Positions 1-8,794 of a stretch of 42,251 nt of DNA are shown here, piece after piece. The first letter of the stretch is position 1. Each line of letters starts with the position of its first letter. Both the position numbers and the translations under genes were made by a program. The stretch spans positions 1 to 42,251 of the forward strand of contig JABWBG010000002.1 of NCBI GenBank assembly GCA_013360575.1, written 5' to 3'. This DNA comes from Caldilineales bacterium (lineage in GTDB: Bacteria; Chloroflexota; Anaerolineae; J102). The notes beneath the pieces are model-generated. The model was given only the letters and a program-made list of their open reading frames with translations, was not told where the DNA came from and did not search any database.

Positions 1-133
1 AAGTGTCAAGTGTCAGGTTTCAGGTGTCAGGTTTCAAGTGTCAAGTGTCAGGTTTCAGGTGTCAGGTTTCAAGTGTCAAGTGTCAGGTTTCAGGTGTCAA
101 GTGTCAAGTATTAAGTATTAAGTATTAAGTATT
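1..133. repeat. Heptanucleotide tandem repeat with higher-order structure
   Basis: The window opens with 15 consecutive 7-bp units of three kinds, A=aagtgtc, B=aggtttc and C=aggtgtc. They run in the order AABCB AABCB AABC A, a 35-bp higher-order repeat. Four further units aagtatt follow. No gene is visible here. The next 75 bp are AT-rich and lead into the PqqD-like gene. The same unit length recurs at other intergenic sites in this window. Confidence 0.95.
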
Positions 134-208
134 AGAAGAGTAAGCAGAATAAAAGAGCGCGTTAAATTATTAATTATTGATTATATTTTGCGATAACTAC
201 AAAAACAC

Positions 209-517
209 ATGATTTCTCTTCCCCAAGCCGAAAAGCGCCCGATACGCGCAGATAGAGTGGCGGCACGTGCTTTTTCCGACGAAATCGTGATCATCGATCC
301 GCAAACGCACTGGGTGCGGATGTTCAACGAAACCGGATCACGCATCTGGGAACTGCTGGACGGTGAGCATACCCTGTCTGCTATCACCGACCGCCTGTGC
401 AGTGAGTACGCAGTGGAAAAAGCCCAGGCCGAGGTCAGCGTCCGCACTTTTGTCAATGCCTTGATCGAACGGGAATTGGCCGCCTGGCAGGAAGAGGGAT
501 CGCACTCGGAACAGTGA
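209..517 (+). CDS. Stand-alone PqqD-like RiPP recognition element protein
   Basis: This 102-residue protein has the PqqD family pattern: an N-terminal beta region (about residues 14-45, including the DPQTHWVRMFNETGSRIWELLDG stretch in parts), then helices carrying T-x-x-x-I-x-x-x-L and a final helical segment ending near ALIERELA. PqqD-fold proteins are RiPP recognition elements that bind the leader of a precursor peptide and present it to modifying enzymes. In lasso pathways the free form is called B1. It lies 43 bp upstream of a candidate precursor (561-773), which supports that role. The start is the only early ATG in frame, behind an AT-rich leader. The modifying enzymes are not in the window and could lie before position 1. 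The family call is good; the partner is inferred. Confidence 0.85.
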   Translation: MISLPQAEKRPIRADRVAARAFSDEIVIIDPQTHWVRMFNETGSRIWELLDGEHTLSAITDRLCSEYAVEKAQAEVSVRTFVNALIERELAAWQEEGSHSEQ

Positions 518-560
518 GCGTGGGATACGAGTCACCCGCACCGTCTCAGGAGTCGTCACG

Positions 561-773
561 ATGAACCCGACAAGCCAATCTTGCTCCGACCCCATACCCA
601 CGGCGATCGCCTGTCCTGAGCAGCGCCGGCGCTGGATCGAGCCTGCCATCGTGCAGGAACGCTCCCTCGCTACCCTGATCCAGGGAGATGAGCCGCCCCC
701 TATGGGGCCGCCATTCGGGCCGCTGGGCCCGATGGGCCTGATGGGGCCGCTCGGCGCCTCCTCGACACCGTGA
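561..773 (+). CDS. Candidate RiPP precursor with Gly-Pro-Met-rich core
   Basis: This ORF encodes 70 residues behind a good ribosome binding site (AGGAG, 8 nt before the ATG). It sits between a PqqD-like gene (43 bp upstream) and a C25 peptidase (7 bp downstream), so it is probably co-transcribed with both. Residues 26-43 (WIEPAIVQERSLATLIQG) align with the lasso-type leader motif Y-x-x-P-x-[LI]-x-x-x-G-x-L-x-x-[LF]. Trp replaces Tyr, Arg replaces the Gly, and Pro, Ile and Leu are kept. After the Gly, the tail is built of Pro, Gly and Met (PPPMGPPFGPLGPMG...) and resembles a collagen-like or core-peptide region. The peptide is not annotated by any family I can name firmly. It could be a diverged precursor or simply a small hypothetical protein. 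Confidence 0.6.
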   Translation: MNPTSQSCSDPIPTAIACPEQRRRWIEPAIVQERSLATLIQGDEPPPMGPPFGPLGPMGLMGPLGASSTP

Positions 774-780
774 GGCTGCC

Positions 781-3700
781 ATGTTCTCATGGCGACGCAT
801 TGCCCTCCTGCTCCTGATGCTGACCCTGATCGGCAGCCAGAAGCCGCCGGCCATACGGGCGGAAGATGGGCCGGAGGGCGACGCCTTCGAATTGCGTTTG
901 ACCGTCGCCTCCACGGCAGCGGATCTGACTGCCGCGGGCGCAGCCGGGTTCGAATGGGCCACTCTGCCCGGCGCGCCCCGCCTGCCTTTCACCACCACGC
1001 TGGTCGCGCTGCCCCCCACCGGCGAGTGGTCGCTGACCATCATGGCCGGGGACTTCACCATCTTGCCGCAGCCGTTCGAGATCGGGCCGGCGCCCAGTCC
1101 GCTCGTACCTCGTTCCCCCCAAATCAACGGCGAACACCTGACAGCCCTGCCGCAAACGATCCGGATGGATCCGGACATCTACACCCGCGATGCTTTCTAT
1201 CCCGCCTCGCCGGTGCAGGCAGGCGAGGTGCAGTGGCAGGCGGGGCAGCGTTTACTGCCGGTGCGGATTTTTCCCTTCCAATACAACCCTGTCACCGGCA
1301 AAGTGCGCCACTACCCCCGGCTGCAGGTCCTGATTCAGGTCGAGGCAGCGATCGCCGCCGCGGCAGAGGTCACGATCGCCGCCGCCAGCCCTCTGTCGTG
1401 GACAGACTCGGCTCAGGGGGCGCTGCGCATCTACACCGGCGAGGGGGGCTTCCATCGCCTCAGCTATGAGGACTTGGCCGCGGCCGGGCTGCCCCTGGCC
1501 AGTATCGACCCGGCCACCCTGGCCATGTCCTGGCAGGGCCAGCCGGTGGCCGTGCAGGTGTTGGATGGCGGGGACGGCCAGATCGACGCCGGCGACGCCC
1601 TCCTCTTCTACGCCGAGCCGACGACCAGCGTTTACATGACCAGCAATGTCTATTGGCTGCACTTCGGCGGCGAGGCCGGGCCGCGCATTGGCAGTCGGAT
1701 TGTCTCCCCTGCCGGGGATGAGCCGATCCTCACCCACATCTATCGCACGGCGCGGGTCGAGCCCAATCTGGAGTACCGGCCCGATTTCCCCCTGCCCATG
1801 GGCCGCGATCGCTGGTTCGATACCCCGCTGACAGTCAGCGCGGCCGGGCCGGCGGTGGACGCCCGCAGTTATACCCTGACCCTGCCCGCGCCGGCAGGGA
1901 CGGGGACGGCCACGGCGCGGGCTTCAGCCTTTGGCCGCGATGATCAGGCCCCAGAACCAGATCATTCCTTCGCGCTTTATGTCAACAACCAGCCGGCCGG
2001 CGTCCACACCTGGGAGGCGGGCGAGTCGATCATCGCCAGCGCCAACATCCCGGCAGCCTGGCTCACCTCCGGCCAGAATCAGATCACCCTGGAGGCGGCG
2101 CTGAGCCAGTTGCCCGGACTCACTTCCTATTGGTTTGCGCCCGATTGGGCCGAGATCACCTATCCCGCGCTGGCCCAGGCCGAGGGCGACCGGCTGCTGG
2201 CCGAAGGGCTGGCGCAAGCGCCGGGCGACGGTCTGGCCCGGGTGGCGGTGGGCGGTTTCAGCACGGCTGCGGTGCGGGTCTATGATCTGCGCACTCCCTT
2301 GCAGCCGGTGCAGGTGCTGGCCACGCAGGCGCAACCGGCAGACGGGGGATACGAAATCACTTTCTGGGATGACGCCGGGGCCGATCCGGCTGCGGCGGCC
2401 TACTATCTGACCGCGGAAAACGCGCTGCTGGCGCCTGTGGGCCTTGTGCTCGATAGCCCCTCGCAGTGGCGCTCGCCTGATCACGCGGCGGATTACATCG
2501 CCATCGTGCACAGCTCCCTGGCCGCGGCCCTGCAGCCCCTGCTCGATCATCGGGCTGCCGAGGGGTTGCGGGTGGTCAGTGTGGATGTGCAAGACATCTA
2601 CGACGAGTTCAGCTACGGCCACACCGACCCGCAGGCGATCCGCGATTTCCTGGCCTATGCCTACGGCCACTGGAATCAGGGAGAAGCGCGGCCCCGGTAC
2701 GTGCTGCTGGTGGGACACGGGCATTTCGATTTCAAAGGCCACACCTTTTATGGCCGCCAGGATGCAAACCTGATTCCGCCTTATCCGGCGCAGGTGGACC
2801 CGGTGCTGGGGGAGATTCCGGCGGACAACCGGTATGTCAGCATGGATGGGCCGGAAGATTATCTGCCGGAGATGCACATTGGCCGCATCCCCGCGCAGAC
2901 GCCGGCCGAAGTAGCGGCGATCGTGGCCAAAACCCTGGCCTATGAGGGGGCGGAAGAGGGGGAATGGCAGACGCGGGTCTACTTTGCCGCCGGCCACAAC
3001 CAGGATCCCGAAGGCGCTTTTCACGACATCAGCAATGACATCCGCCAGAATTGGCTGCCGGCGGGGTACGATGATCGCCACATCTACGAGGGCCTGGATT
3101 TCTTCTCGAACGAAGAAGGCCGGGCGCTGGGCCGGACTGCGTTCGATCAGGGCGCGGTGCTGATCCAGTGGTTTGGCCACGCCAGCCAGTTCCGTTGGGG
3201 CAAGGATCTGCGGGCGCTGAACATCTATGACCCGCCGCTGTTGCAGGCGAATACGGTTTGGCCGCTGGCTGCGCATTTCAGTTGTCTCAGCGGCCAGTTC
3301 ACCTATCTGTCGCAGTATGGCCCCAGCCTGGCCGAGACGCTATTGCTGGCATCTAAACGGGGGACGGTGGCGGACATCGCGCCCACCGGATACCATGGCA
3401 GCGGCGCCTTGCAGGTGTTCAATCGCGTCTTGATCCGGATCATTTTTCTGGATCGCGTGCAGCGGGCGGGCGAGGCCATGGACGCGGCCAAGCGGGCCTT
3501 TTTCGCCGGCAGCCTGACCGATCATGATGTGATCGATTCCACCATGCTGTTCGGCGACCCGGCGCTGCGATTGCGGCTGCCTGCGGCGGCGCAACAGCCC
3601 GCGGCCAGTGCCACGCAGGCAGGGGGGGCGACGACCCTGTCTTGGGCGCACGACCCGGCCAACGCCGGCGGGTATGAGGTGTGGCGCAGCCCGCAGCCCT

Positions 3701-3897
3701 ATTTTGCCGCCGGCGACCCCGACAGCGAGCGTATGGCCCTGCTGCCGCCGCCGGCCGCGGGCCAGCCGGCCAGCTACACCGACCCTGCCGGCGCTGAAAC
3801 AGGGTACTATCTGGTGCGAGGCCTCAACCGCGTGGCCGAGACCTCGTCCCCATCCCCGACCGTAGGCCGTTTCCTCTTCACCCTGACCACGCCATGA
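781..3897 (+). CDS. Secreted C25 (gingipain-type) cysteine peptidase
   Basis: This 1038-residue protein starts with a signal peptide (about 1-28, cut near IRAEDG). A C25 propeptide-like N-terminal part follows, then the C25 catalytic domain (about 560-930). The catalytic pair is visible: His800 in WFGHAS and Cys835 in HFSCLSGQF. Upstream in the domain are LLVGHGHFDF and GRIPAQTPAEV, typical of the gingipain-like fold. The last 88 residues are an Fn3-like module with YEVWRSPQPYF, ending VGRFLFTLTTP, shared with five other proteins here. The ATG has GAGG just upstream and is 7 bp from the candidate RiPP precursor. Role: extracellular proteolysis. A function as peptidase for the neighbouring precursor is possible but unsupported. 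Confidence 0.85.
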   Translation: MFSWRRIALLLLMLTLIGSQKPPAIRAEDGPEGDAFELRLTVASTAADLTAAGAAGFEWATLPGAPRLPFTTTLVALPPTGEWSLTIMAGDFTILPQPFEIGPAPSPLVPRSPQINGEHLTALPQTIRMDPDIYTRDAFYPASPVQAGEVQWQAGQRLLPVRIFPFQYNPVTGKVRHYPRLQVLIQVEAAIAAAAEVTIAAASPLSWTDSAQGALRIYTGEGGFHRLSYEDLAAAGLPLASIDPATLAMSWQGQPVAVQVLDGGDGQIDAGDALLFYAEPTTSVYMTSNVYWLHFGGEAGPRIGSRIVSPAGDEPILTHIYRTARVEPNLEYRPDFPLPMGRDRWFDTPLTVSAAGPAVDARSYTLTLPAPAGTGTATARASAFGRDDQAPEPDHSFALYVNNQPAGVHTWEAGESIIASANIPAAWLTSGQNQITLEAALSQLPGLTSYWFAPDWAEITYPALAQAEGDRLLAEGLAQAPGDGLARVAVGGFSTAAVRVYDLRTPLQPVQVLATQAQPADGGYEITFWDDAGADPAAAAYYLTAENALLAPVGLVLDSPSQWRSPDHAADYIAIVHSSLAAALQPLLDHRAAEGLRVVSVDVQDIYDEFSYGHTDPQAIRDFLAYAYGHWNQGEARPRYVLLVGHGHFDFKGHTFYGRQDANLIPPYPAQVDPVLGEIPADNRYVSMDGPEDYLPEMHIGRIPAQTPAEVAAIVAKTLAYEGAEEGEWQTRVYFAAGHNQDPEGAFHDISNDIRQNWLPAGYDDRHIYEGLDFFSNEEGRALGRTAFDQGAVLIQWFGHASQFRWGKDLRALNIYDPPLLQANTVWPLAAHFSCLSGQFTYLSQYGPSLAETLLLASKRGTVADIAPTGYHGSGALQVFNRVLIRIIFLDRVQRAGEAMDAAKRAFFAGSLTDHDVIDSTMLFGDPALRLRLPAAAQQPAASATQAGGATTLSWAHDPANAGGYEVWRSPQPYFAAGDPDSERMALLPPPAAGQPASYTDPAGAETGYYLVRGLNRVAETSSPSPTVGRFLFTLTTP

Positions 3898-3952
3898 GCG
3901 TATTCTCCCCCACTTTCGCCCCCTGCCGGCGCGGCCGGCGCAGGAGGAAGGT

Positions 3953-6652
3953 ATGAAAAACTCGCGCACTCCTTTTCACGTGATTCTGATTGTGGCCTGC
4001 TCGGCGGTCCTGGCGATGATGTTGGCGCCGCAGATAGCACAAGCCGCTGCCTGCACCACCAATGGGGCGGGCACCAATTGGAATACCGGCGCTAACTGGG
4101 ACTGTGGTCACGCGCCTGGCACCGGAGATTCGGCCACAGTGGCGCACGACATGATCTTGAATGATTACTGGTGGGCAAAAGACGTTACAGTCAATAGCGG
4201 TATTACCTTGACGCTCAAAAAAGGGTTTCACGTCGAGAGCTCCTTCAGCGTCAATGGCACGCTTGCGCTGGATGATGGCGGTTATGTTGATACGAGCGGC
4301 AGTCCTGCAGGACTCAAGCCAACATACGGCTCCAGCTCGACACTAACATATGTCAAGCCAGGGACCTATAATATTTCTGATGAGTGGGGCAGCGGGACAA
4401 GCGGGGCCGGCGTACCCTACAACGTGGAGATAGCGACCGGTTCTACCCTTGATCTAGTAGACGCCGCAAGCGTAGCGCGCACGGCGCAAGGCAATGTTAC
4501 CATCATCGGTACGCTTGTACTAGGGAACGACTCAGGCGAAGACCTCAATGTGGGCGGAAATTGGTCGAACAGCGGGACATTCACGCCAAATGGGCGCGCT
4601 GTCTTCTTCAATGGTGCAGGAACGCAGACAATCACCAAATCTGGCGGCGAGACCTTCAATTATCTTGTCATAGACAAATCAGCCGGTTCCCTGCAATTGA
4701 GCGATAATGTTACTGTGAACGCAAGCAGTGGCAATGTGCTGCAATTGCTGAATAGCGGAGGGATCGACCTCAACGGCAAGACGCTCACCCTTGCCAACGA
4801 TGGCGGCAACCTGCTGGTCAGCGGCGGTGTGCGCACGATCACAGGCAGCGCCGGCAGTACCGTCGATTTTACCGGTTCCAAAACCGTTAACGCCGCAAGC
4901 AGCGGCACACTGGTCTTCGATACGAATGTGCTGGTCAAGATCAGCAAAGGCGTCAATTTCGGCAGCAGCCTCTCTACCATCAACGGCACGCTGCAGATTG
5001 AGGCCAATGGTTGGGTGAACACCAACGCACCCACCTATGGCAGCGCTTCGACGCTGAAATACAACACGGGCGGCAGCTACAGCGTGGCGACGGAATGGGG
5101 CACAGGGACAAGCGGGCCGGGTGTGCCTGCAAACGTGCAAGTCTCGAATTCCAGTACCAATGTCAGTCTGGGTGGAGGCGTCACGCGTACCGCCACCGGC
5201 AACATCACAATCGATGCGAACACGACGCTGACGTTGGCTTCTAGTTCCGACAAAATCTATGTGAAAGGTAATTGGACGAACAACAACGGTTCCAGCGGTT
5301 TCGTCCATAATAGTGGTACAGTACGTTTCAACGGAACAAGCACACAAACCCTCGTAGGAGATACAACCTTCTGCAATGTCGAACGTATCGATGCTACCGG
5401 CTCAACTTTCGATTGGGGTAACAGCACAACGACCACCATCGCCGGCACGTTTACCGTTGAAAGCGGCACGCAGAATGCAGGGTCGGGCACAACTGTCATC
5501 TTTACCGGCGCTTGTGGTGCAGGCCCACACGAAATCGGCGGAGGCAGCAACGCCAAACGCTTTGTCCATATCACCCTGGCCAGCGGGACCCTGCAACACA
5601 CAGGAGCAGGCAATATCAACGTTACCGGCAATTGGATCAACAATGGCGCCACCTTTGATGGCAGTACACGCACTGTTGCTTTCAACGGCTCTACTGAACA
5701 AACCATCGGCGGCACATCCAGCACCACCTTCAACAACCTCACCCTCAGCAACTCCGCCGGGGCCAGCCTGGGCAACAGCCAGACGGTGAACGGTACCCTC
5801 ACCCTCAGCAACGGGCGCGTCACCCTCAATGGCTATGACTTCACCTTCGGCGCCAGCGCCTCCCTTTCCGGCACGCCAGGCAGCAGCAAGATGCTGGCAA
5901 CCAACGGAACCGGCAAGGCCTGCAAGGTCTTCTCGACTACGGGCAGCTTCACCCTGCCCATCGGCGAGACCACCGGCACAGCCGAATACTCCCCGGCCGC
6001 GTTCAGCGTCACGGCCGGCAGCGGCACGGCCTGCGCTCGCGTGGTAGACGCCGACCACCCCAATCGCACCACCGGGATCAGCGACTATATCACCCGCTAT
6101 TGGGTCGTCAGCGGCTCCGGCTCCCCCACCTATGATCCCACCTTCACCTTCCTCGCCGCGGATGTGGTGGGCAGCACCGGCAACATGCATGGCAAGAAGT
6201 GGAATGGTTCTTATCCCTGGCAAGAGTTGAGCGCGGCCACGGCCACCACCTTCTCCGGCGCGGGGCTGACCTCTTTTTCCGATTTCACGGCCTTCAAGAG
6301 CGGGCAATTGGCGGTGCTGTTGGAACTGTTCGAGGCCGAAGCCGCGAGCAACCATGTGCTCGTGACCTGGGAAACGGTGAACGAGAGAGAGAATCTGGGT
6401 TTCCACCTCTACCGCGGCCCCGCCTCGGAGGGGCCATGGACGCGCCTCAACGACAGCCTGATTCCCAGCCAGTCGCCCGGCTCGCCCTGGGGCTACCGTT
6501 ACAGCTTCCAGGATTTCGCCGCGGCGTGGGGCGAACCGGCCTTCTATCGCGTCGACGCGGTGGATTTCCAGGGCCGTAGCCAGCCTCTGGGGATCACCGG
6601 CGTGGCGCTCGGCGGCGGCGTGCGGCTGTGGCTGCCCCTGCTGGCGCGGTAG
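3953..6652 (+). CDS. Secreted beta-repeat surface protein with LPL-type tail
   Basis: This 899-residue protein starts behind a strong AGGAGGAAGG site and has a signal peptide ending near AQAAA (about residue 32). Most of it (about 35-700) is repetitive and rich in Ser, Thr, Gly and Asn, with recurring G-N-W-x-N-x-G and V-x-F-N-G-x-x-x-Q-T-I units. This pattern is seen in beta-solenoid or filamentous-haemagglutinin-like surface proteins. Around 795-880 there is an Fn3-like domain (GFHLYRGPAS, AFYRVDAVDFQG). The protein ends RLWLPLLAR, a short hydrophobic tail of the LPL-x-x-R/K kind that I associate with Chloroflexota exported proteins. It probably acts as an adhesin or structural surface protein. 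The middle (4100-5400) looks less GC-rich than the flanks. Confidence 0.7.
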   Translation: MKNSRTPFHVILIVACSAVLAMMLAPQIAQAAACTTNGAGTNWNTGANWDCGHAPGTGDSATVAHDMILNDYWWAKDVTVNSGITLTLKKGFHVESSFSVNGTLALDDGGYVDTSGSPAGLKPTYGSSSTLTYVKPGTYNISDEWGSGTSGAGVPYNVEIATGSTLDLVDAASVARTAQGNVTIIGTLVLGNDSGEDLNVGGNWSNSGTFTPNGRAVFFNGAGTQTITKSGGETFNYLVIDKSAGSLQLSDNVTVNASSGNVLQLLNSGGIDLNGKTLTLANDGGNLLVSGGVRTITGSAGSTVDFTGSKTVNAASSGTLVFDTNVLVKISKGVNFGSSLSTINGTLQIEANGWVNTNAPTYGSASTLKYNTGGSYSVATEWGTGTSGPGVPANVQVSNSSTNVSLGGGVTRTATGNITIDANTTLTLASSSDKIYVKGNWTNNNGSSGFVHNSGTVRFNGTSTQTLVGDTTFCNVERIDATGSTFDWGNSTTTTIAGTFTVESGTQNAGSGTTVIFTGACGAGPHEIGGGSNAKRFVHITLASGTLQHTGAGNINVTGNWINNGATFDGSTRTVAFNGSTEQTIGGTSSTTFNNLTLSNSAGASLGNSQTVNGTLTLSNGRVTLNGYDFTFGASASLSGTPGSSKMLATNGTGKACKVFSTTGSFTLPIGETTGTAEYSPAAFSVTAGSGTACARVVDADHPNRTTGISDYITRYWVVSGSGSPTYDPTFTFLAADVVGSTGNMHGKKWNGSYPWQELSAATATTFSGAGLTSFSDFTAFKSGQLAVLLELFEAEAASNHVLVTWETVNERENLGFHLYRGPASEGPWTRLNDSLIPSQSPGSPWGYRYSFQDFAAAWGEPAFYRVDAVDFQGRSQPLGITGVALGGGVRLWLPLLAR

Positions 6653-6720
6653 GTGGGTTGGGTGGTTGGTTGGTTAGTTGGTTGGTTGGGTGGTTGGTTG
6701 GTTGGTTGGTTGGTTGGTTG
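6653..6720. repeat. GGTT-type simple tandem repeat
   Basis: Directly after the stop codon of the surface protein there are about 68 bp of repeating ggtt/gggt units. On the minus strand these read as PTNQP repeats in a spurious ORF. No gene is called. Confidence 0.9.
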
Positions 6721-6807
6721 GCGATTGCGGAGAGGGCTGTTATGGTTGGATAGGAAACAGCATTCCAGGCTAACGAACACCACCAAAGCAGCCCAGTGAA
6801 AATCATC

Positions 6808-6836
6808 CATCTCCCCTCTCCCATCTCCCCATCTCC
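6808..6836. repeat. Short heptamer run (catctcc-type)
   Basis: Four units close to catctcc (one is cctctcc, one has an extra c) stand in tandem in the gap between two genes. It is a weaker example of the 7-bp intergenic repeats in this window. Confidence 0.7.
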
Positions 6837-6863
6837 CCGCCCCGCATAATGGCTATAGACCAA

Positions 6864-6893
6864 TTGGCGGAACTGCATCCGTGCTGCTATACT
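6864..6893 (+). promoter_or_regulatory. Sigma70-type promoter candidate for the 7010 gene block
   Basis: TTGGCG and TATACT are separated by 18 bp, about 115 bp before the start at 7010. The -35 matches 4 of 6 and the -10 matches 5 of 6 consensus bases. It follows the repeat-filled gap, so a new transcription unit starting here is plausible. Confidence 0.5.
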
Positions 6894-7009
6894 TCCCACG
6901 TAGGAAAAAAGCATCTGTGCATCATCAGCCGGCCCGGTTTTCGCGAAATCCCGAACCCACGGATCTTTCCTCTAGCTGAGTGTCTGTCCACTCGACTCAG
7001 GTGATCGCC

Positions 7010-7729
7010 ATGAAAAGAATCCTCTCCTCCACCCTGTTTGTGCTGGCCCTGCTGGCCCTGGGCGCGCTGGCCTTCCTGGCCATGAACGGCGCGCCGGGCC
7101 TCCCCGTCGTCGCCGGCCAATCGCCGGATGGCAGCGATGTGCCGGCCCCGGCAGCGGAAGCAGTACTGGCGCCGGAAGCGCCTGCAGCCACGAATAAATA
7201 CAACTTTATTGCACTTCCCCTAGATTCGACTGATTCGATCTCCCCCTTCAAAGCTGCGGGGCTTGCAAGCTATATCGGAAGCAGCGTAAAGAAAGTCGTA
7301 CGTTTTGATGCACTCAATCAAAGCTTTAAGACGCATACGGTCGGATCACCATTCAACAACTTCGATTTATCAATTGGTGGGGCATATCTAATTGAGGTGG
7401 ATAACACTGCTGACTCAGTTGTATCATTCATAGGTGACGTTCCAACTCAGGGTTCGTTGGTATTTAACTTGGAACGTGGAGCTACAACAGCAGACTGCAA
7501 GTACAATGCTATTTCGATACCACTAGATCGTTCGGACATCACAAATGCCGCAGGCTTAGCAACTGCAATAGGAGGTGTGAACAAGGTTACTCGCTGGGAT
7601 CCATCGTCACAGAGTTTCAAGACACACACAGTCGGCAGCCCCTTCAACAATTTTTCCGTTGCGATCGGTTATCCTTTCCTGGTATGCGTCAACAGCGCAG
7701 GCCCAGCTTCCTGGCCGGCTTCGCCCTGA
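7010..7729 (+). CDS. Secreted protein with two ~80-residue repeats, function unknown
   Basis: The likely start is the ATG at 7010, because MKRILSSTLFVLALLALGALAF is a clear signal peptide; a GTG start 30 bp upstream would only add residues in front of it. The mature protein holds two homologous repeats of about 80 residues, starting KYNFIALPLD and KYNAISIPLD. Each contains an identical 14-residue piece, SFKTHTVGSPFNNF, encoded by clearly different codons. This points to protein-level selection and not recent duplication. The coding DNA after about 7195 is visibly lower in GC than its neighbours, so foreign origin is possible. I do not recognise a named family. It is followed after 59 bp by an anchored surface protein. 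Confidence 0.65.
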   Translation: MKRILSSTLFVLALLALGALAFLAMNGAPGLPVVAGQSPDGSDVPAPAAEAVLAPEAPAATNKYNFIALPLDSTDSISPFKAAGLASYIGSSVKKVVRFDALNQSFKTHTVGSPFNNFDLSIGGAYLIEVDNTADSVVSFIGDVPTQGSLVFNLERGATTADCKYNAISIPLDRSDITNAAGLATAIGGVNKVTRWDPSSQSFKTHTVGSPFNNFSVAIGYPFLVCVNSAGPASWPASP

Positions 7730-7788
7730 AGCTGACTCATCCTCCCTATTCCACTACAGCATGAAGCACTGAACAAGGATACACCTCC

Positions 7789-8517
7789 ATGAAAAAATCC
7801 ATTATCGGTCTCATTTTCGTAATCTCCATCTTGCTTTTGGTCTCGGTAGTTGTTTTTGCAGGAACCTATCGTAGTCCTAGCAAGGACACAACATGCGATG
7901 GATCGACTTGTAGCAATGTAACTGAATTAGCAACCAGTGCATCCCTAGGCTTTGGCAGTACATGCGTAACTGACCTGAGATCTTATATCGGATGGGACCT
8001 GACGACAGATCCTGGCGTTAGCTTCGTAAACGCCAAATTGACGCTTACCACATCGCCGACGGACGGGGTGTTCACCACCGACCCCGGAACCTATACATTT
8101 TCCCTGGTAACACCAAACAACCACACGTGGACAGCTGGCGGCTCCGACCCGGGATTTGGCGCCGTGCTTGCAACCTCTAGCTCCACGGCTGTAACGGCAG
8201 CAGGCGGCGAACAAGTCGTCTTCCAAAGCGATGCTTTGGGAACCTACTTCGACAACTTGCAAGGCGGCACCGCGTCCGTAGGGGTGGTTATTTCAAGTGG
8301 GTGTGCAGTGATTGGTTCTACGGTTTTGTTCCAGGATATGGGCAGTACGAGTGAGCCCGATCTTATTTTCTATACCGGTACAGGAGGAACTCCCGTCACC
8401 CTACGCACCTTTCGCGCCACTGATCCTACACCAGACAAAACGCTGATGGTTGGCCTGGCCGGACTGGCAGTGGTTGCCCTCATGGCCGCGCTCCTGCTCC
8501 GCCGCCGTTTTGCATGA
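7789..8517 (+). CDS. Surface protein with signal peptide and C-terminal membrane anchor
   Basis: This 242-residue protein has an N-terminal signal peptide (about 1-24, ending VVVFAG). The central part is Thr/Ser/Gly-rich and of beta type (LRSYIGWDL, VNAKLTLTT), reminiscent of DNRLRE-like stalk domains, though that match is weak. It ends with MVGLAGLAVVALMAALLLRRRFA, a hydrophobic helix followed by three arginines. This tripartite tail is typical of sorted or C-terminally anchored surface proteins. A RiPP-type precursor starts 30 bp after its stop. A similar pair (anchored surface protein plus precursor with identical leader) occurs at 28218-29046 on the other strand. Confidence 0.65.
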   Translation: MKKSIIGLIFVISILLLVSVVVFAGTYRSPSKDTTCDGSTCSNVTELATSASLGFGSTCVTDLRSYIGWDLTTDPGVSFVNAKLTLTTSPTDGVFTTDPGTYTFSLVTPNNHTWTAGGSDPGFGAVLATSSSTAVTAAGGEQVVFQSDALGTYFDNLQGGTASVGVVISSGCAVIGSTVLFQDMGSTSEPDLIFYTGTGGTPVTLRTFRATDPTPDKTLMVGLAGLAVVALMAALLLRRRFA

Positions 8518-8547
8518 TCCTACTGCACACACTCTCTGAGGAAAGAC

Positions 8548-8682
8548 ATGAAAAAACACGAACCCACCCCCAAAACCTACGAACCACCCCGCATCGTGCA
8601 CAAGGGCCAGCTCAAGCAGTTTGCCGGCTCGCCTCTGGCCCTGCCCGACGAGGATAGCATCCTGGATCTGTCCACAAGATAA
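8548..8682 (+). CDS. Lasso-type RiPP precursor peptide (candidate)
   Basis: This 44-residue ORF has a strong ribosome binding site (GAGGAAAG, 6 nt from the ATG). Residues 11-27 read YEPPRIVHKGQLKQFAG. This fits the lasso-peptide leader motif Y-x-x-P-x-[LI]-x-x-x-G exactly at Tyr, Pro, Ile and Gly, but the usual Thr near the cleavage site is missing. If the core begins at that last Gly it is GSPLALPDEDSILDLSTR, with Asp at position 8 and Glu at 9, where a macrolactam ring would close. If it begins at Ser, the acids fall at 7-9. The leader and first core residues are identical to those of the 28885-29046 peptide. No cyclase or peptidase is nearby, so maturation is inferred only. Confidence 0.7.
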   Translation: MKKHEPTPKTYEPPRIVHKGQLKQFAGSPLALPDEDSILDLSTR

Positions 8683-8760
8683 GCCGCGCCCCCACCCTAT
8701 GCCCCAGGGCAGACAGGGCGCACACACAGGGCCGCGGCCACGGCCCGATCTTATCCATCC

Positions 8761-8794
8761 GCAAAAGGCGCCGGCTCCCTCCGGCGCCTTTTGC
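8761..8794. terminator. Perfect 14-bp hairpin between precursor and propeller gene
   Basis: Arms GCAAAAGGCGCCGG and CCGGCGCCTTTTGC pair perfectly around a 6-nt loop. The T-run lies inside the stem and not after it, so it could be a bidirectional terminator or a processing/attenuation hairpin. Its place 78 bp after the small precursor gene would let the precursor mRNA be more abundant than the downstream enzymes. Confidence 0.6.

Noticed and set aside
1-133. CRISPR array
   Set aside because: The repeats are 7 bp with no unique spacers, and no cas genes are near.
781-3897. C25 peptidase as the leader peptidase of the RiPP candidates
   Set aside because: It has a signal peptide and should act outside the cell, and no recognition of the leaders can be shown from sequence.
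6544-6914. Minus-strand ORFs with PTNQP repeats
   Set aside because: The repeats are the translation of a ggtt simple repeat; no ribosome binding site or homology pattern.
8548-8682. Definite call of a mature lasso peptide
   Set aside because: The leader motif fits, but the Thr near the cleavage site is missing and no cyclase or leader peptidase is in the window, so only a candidate precursor is reported.
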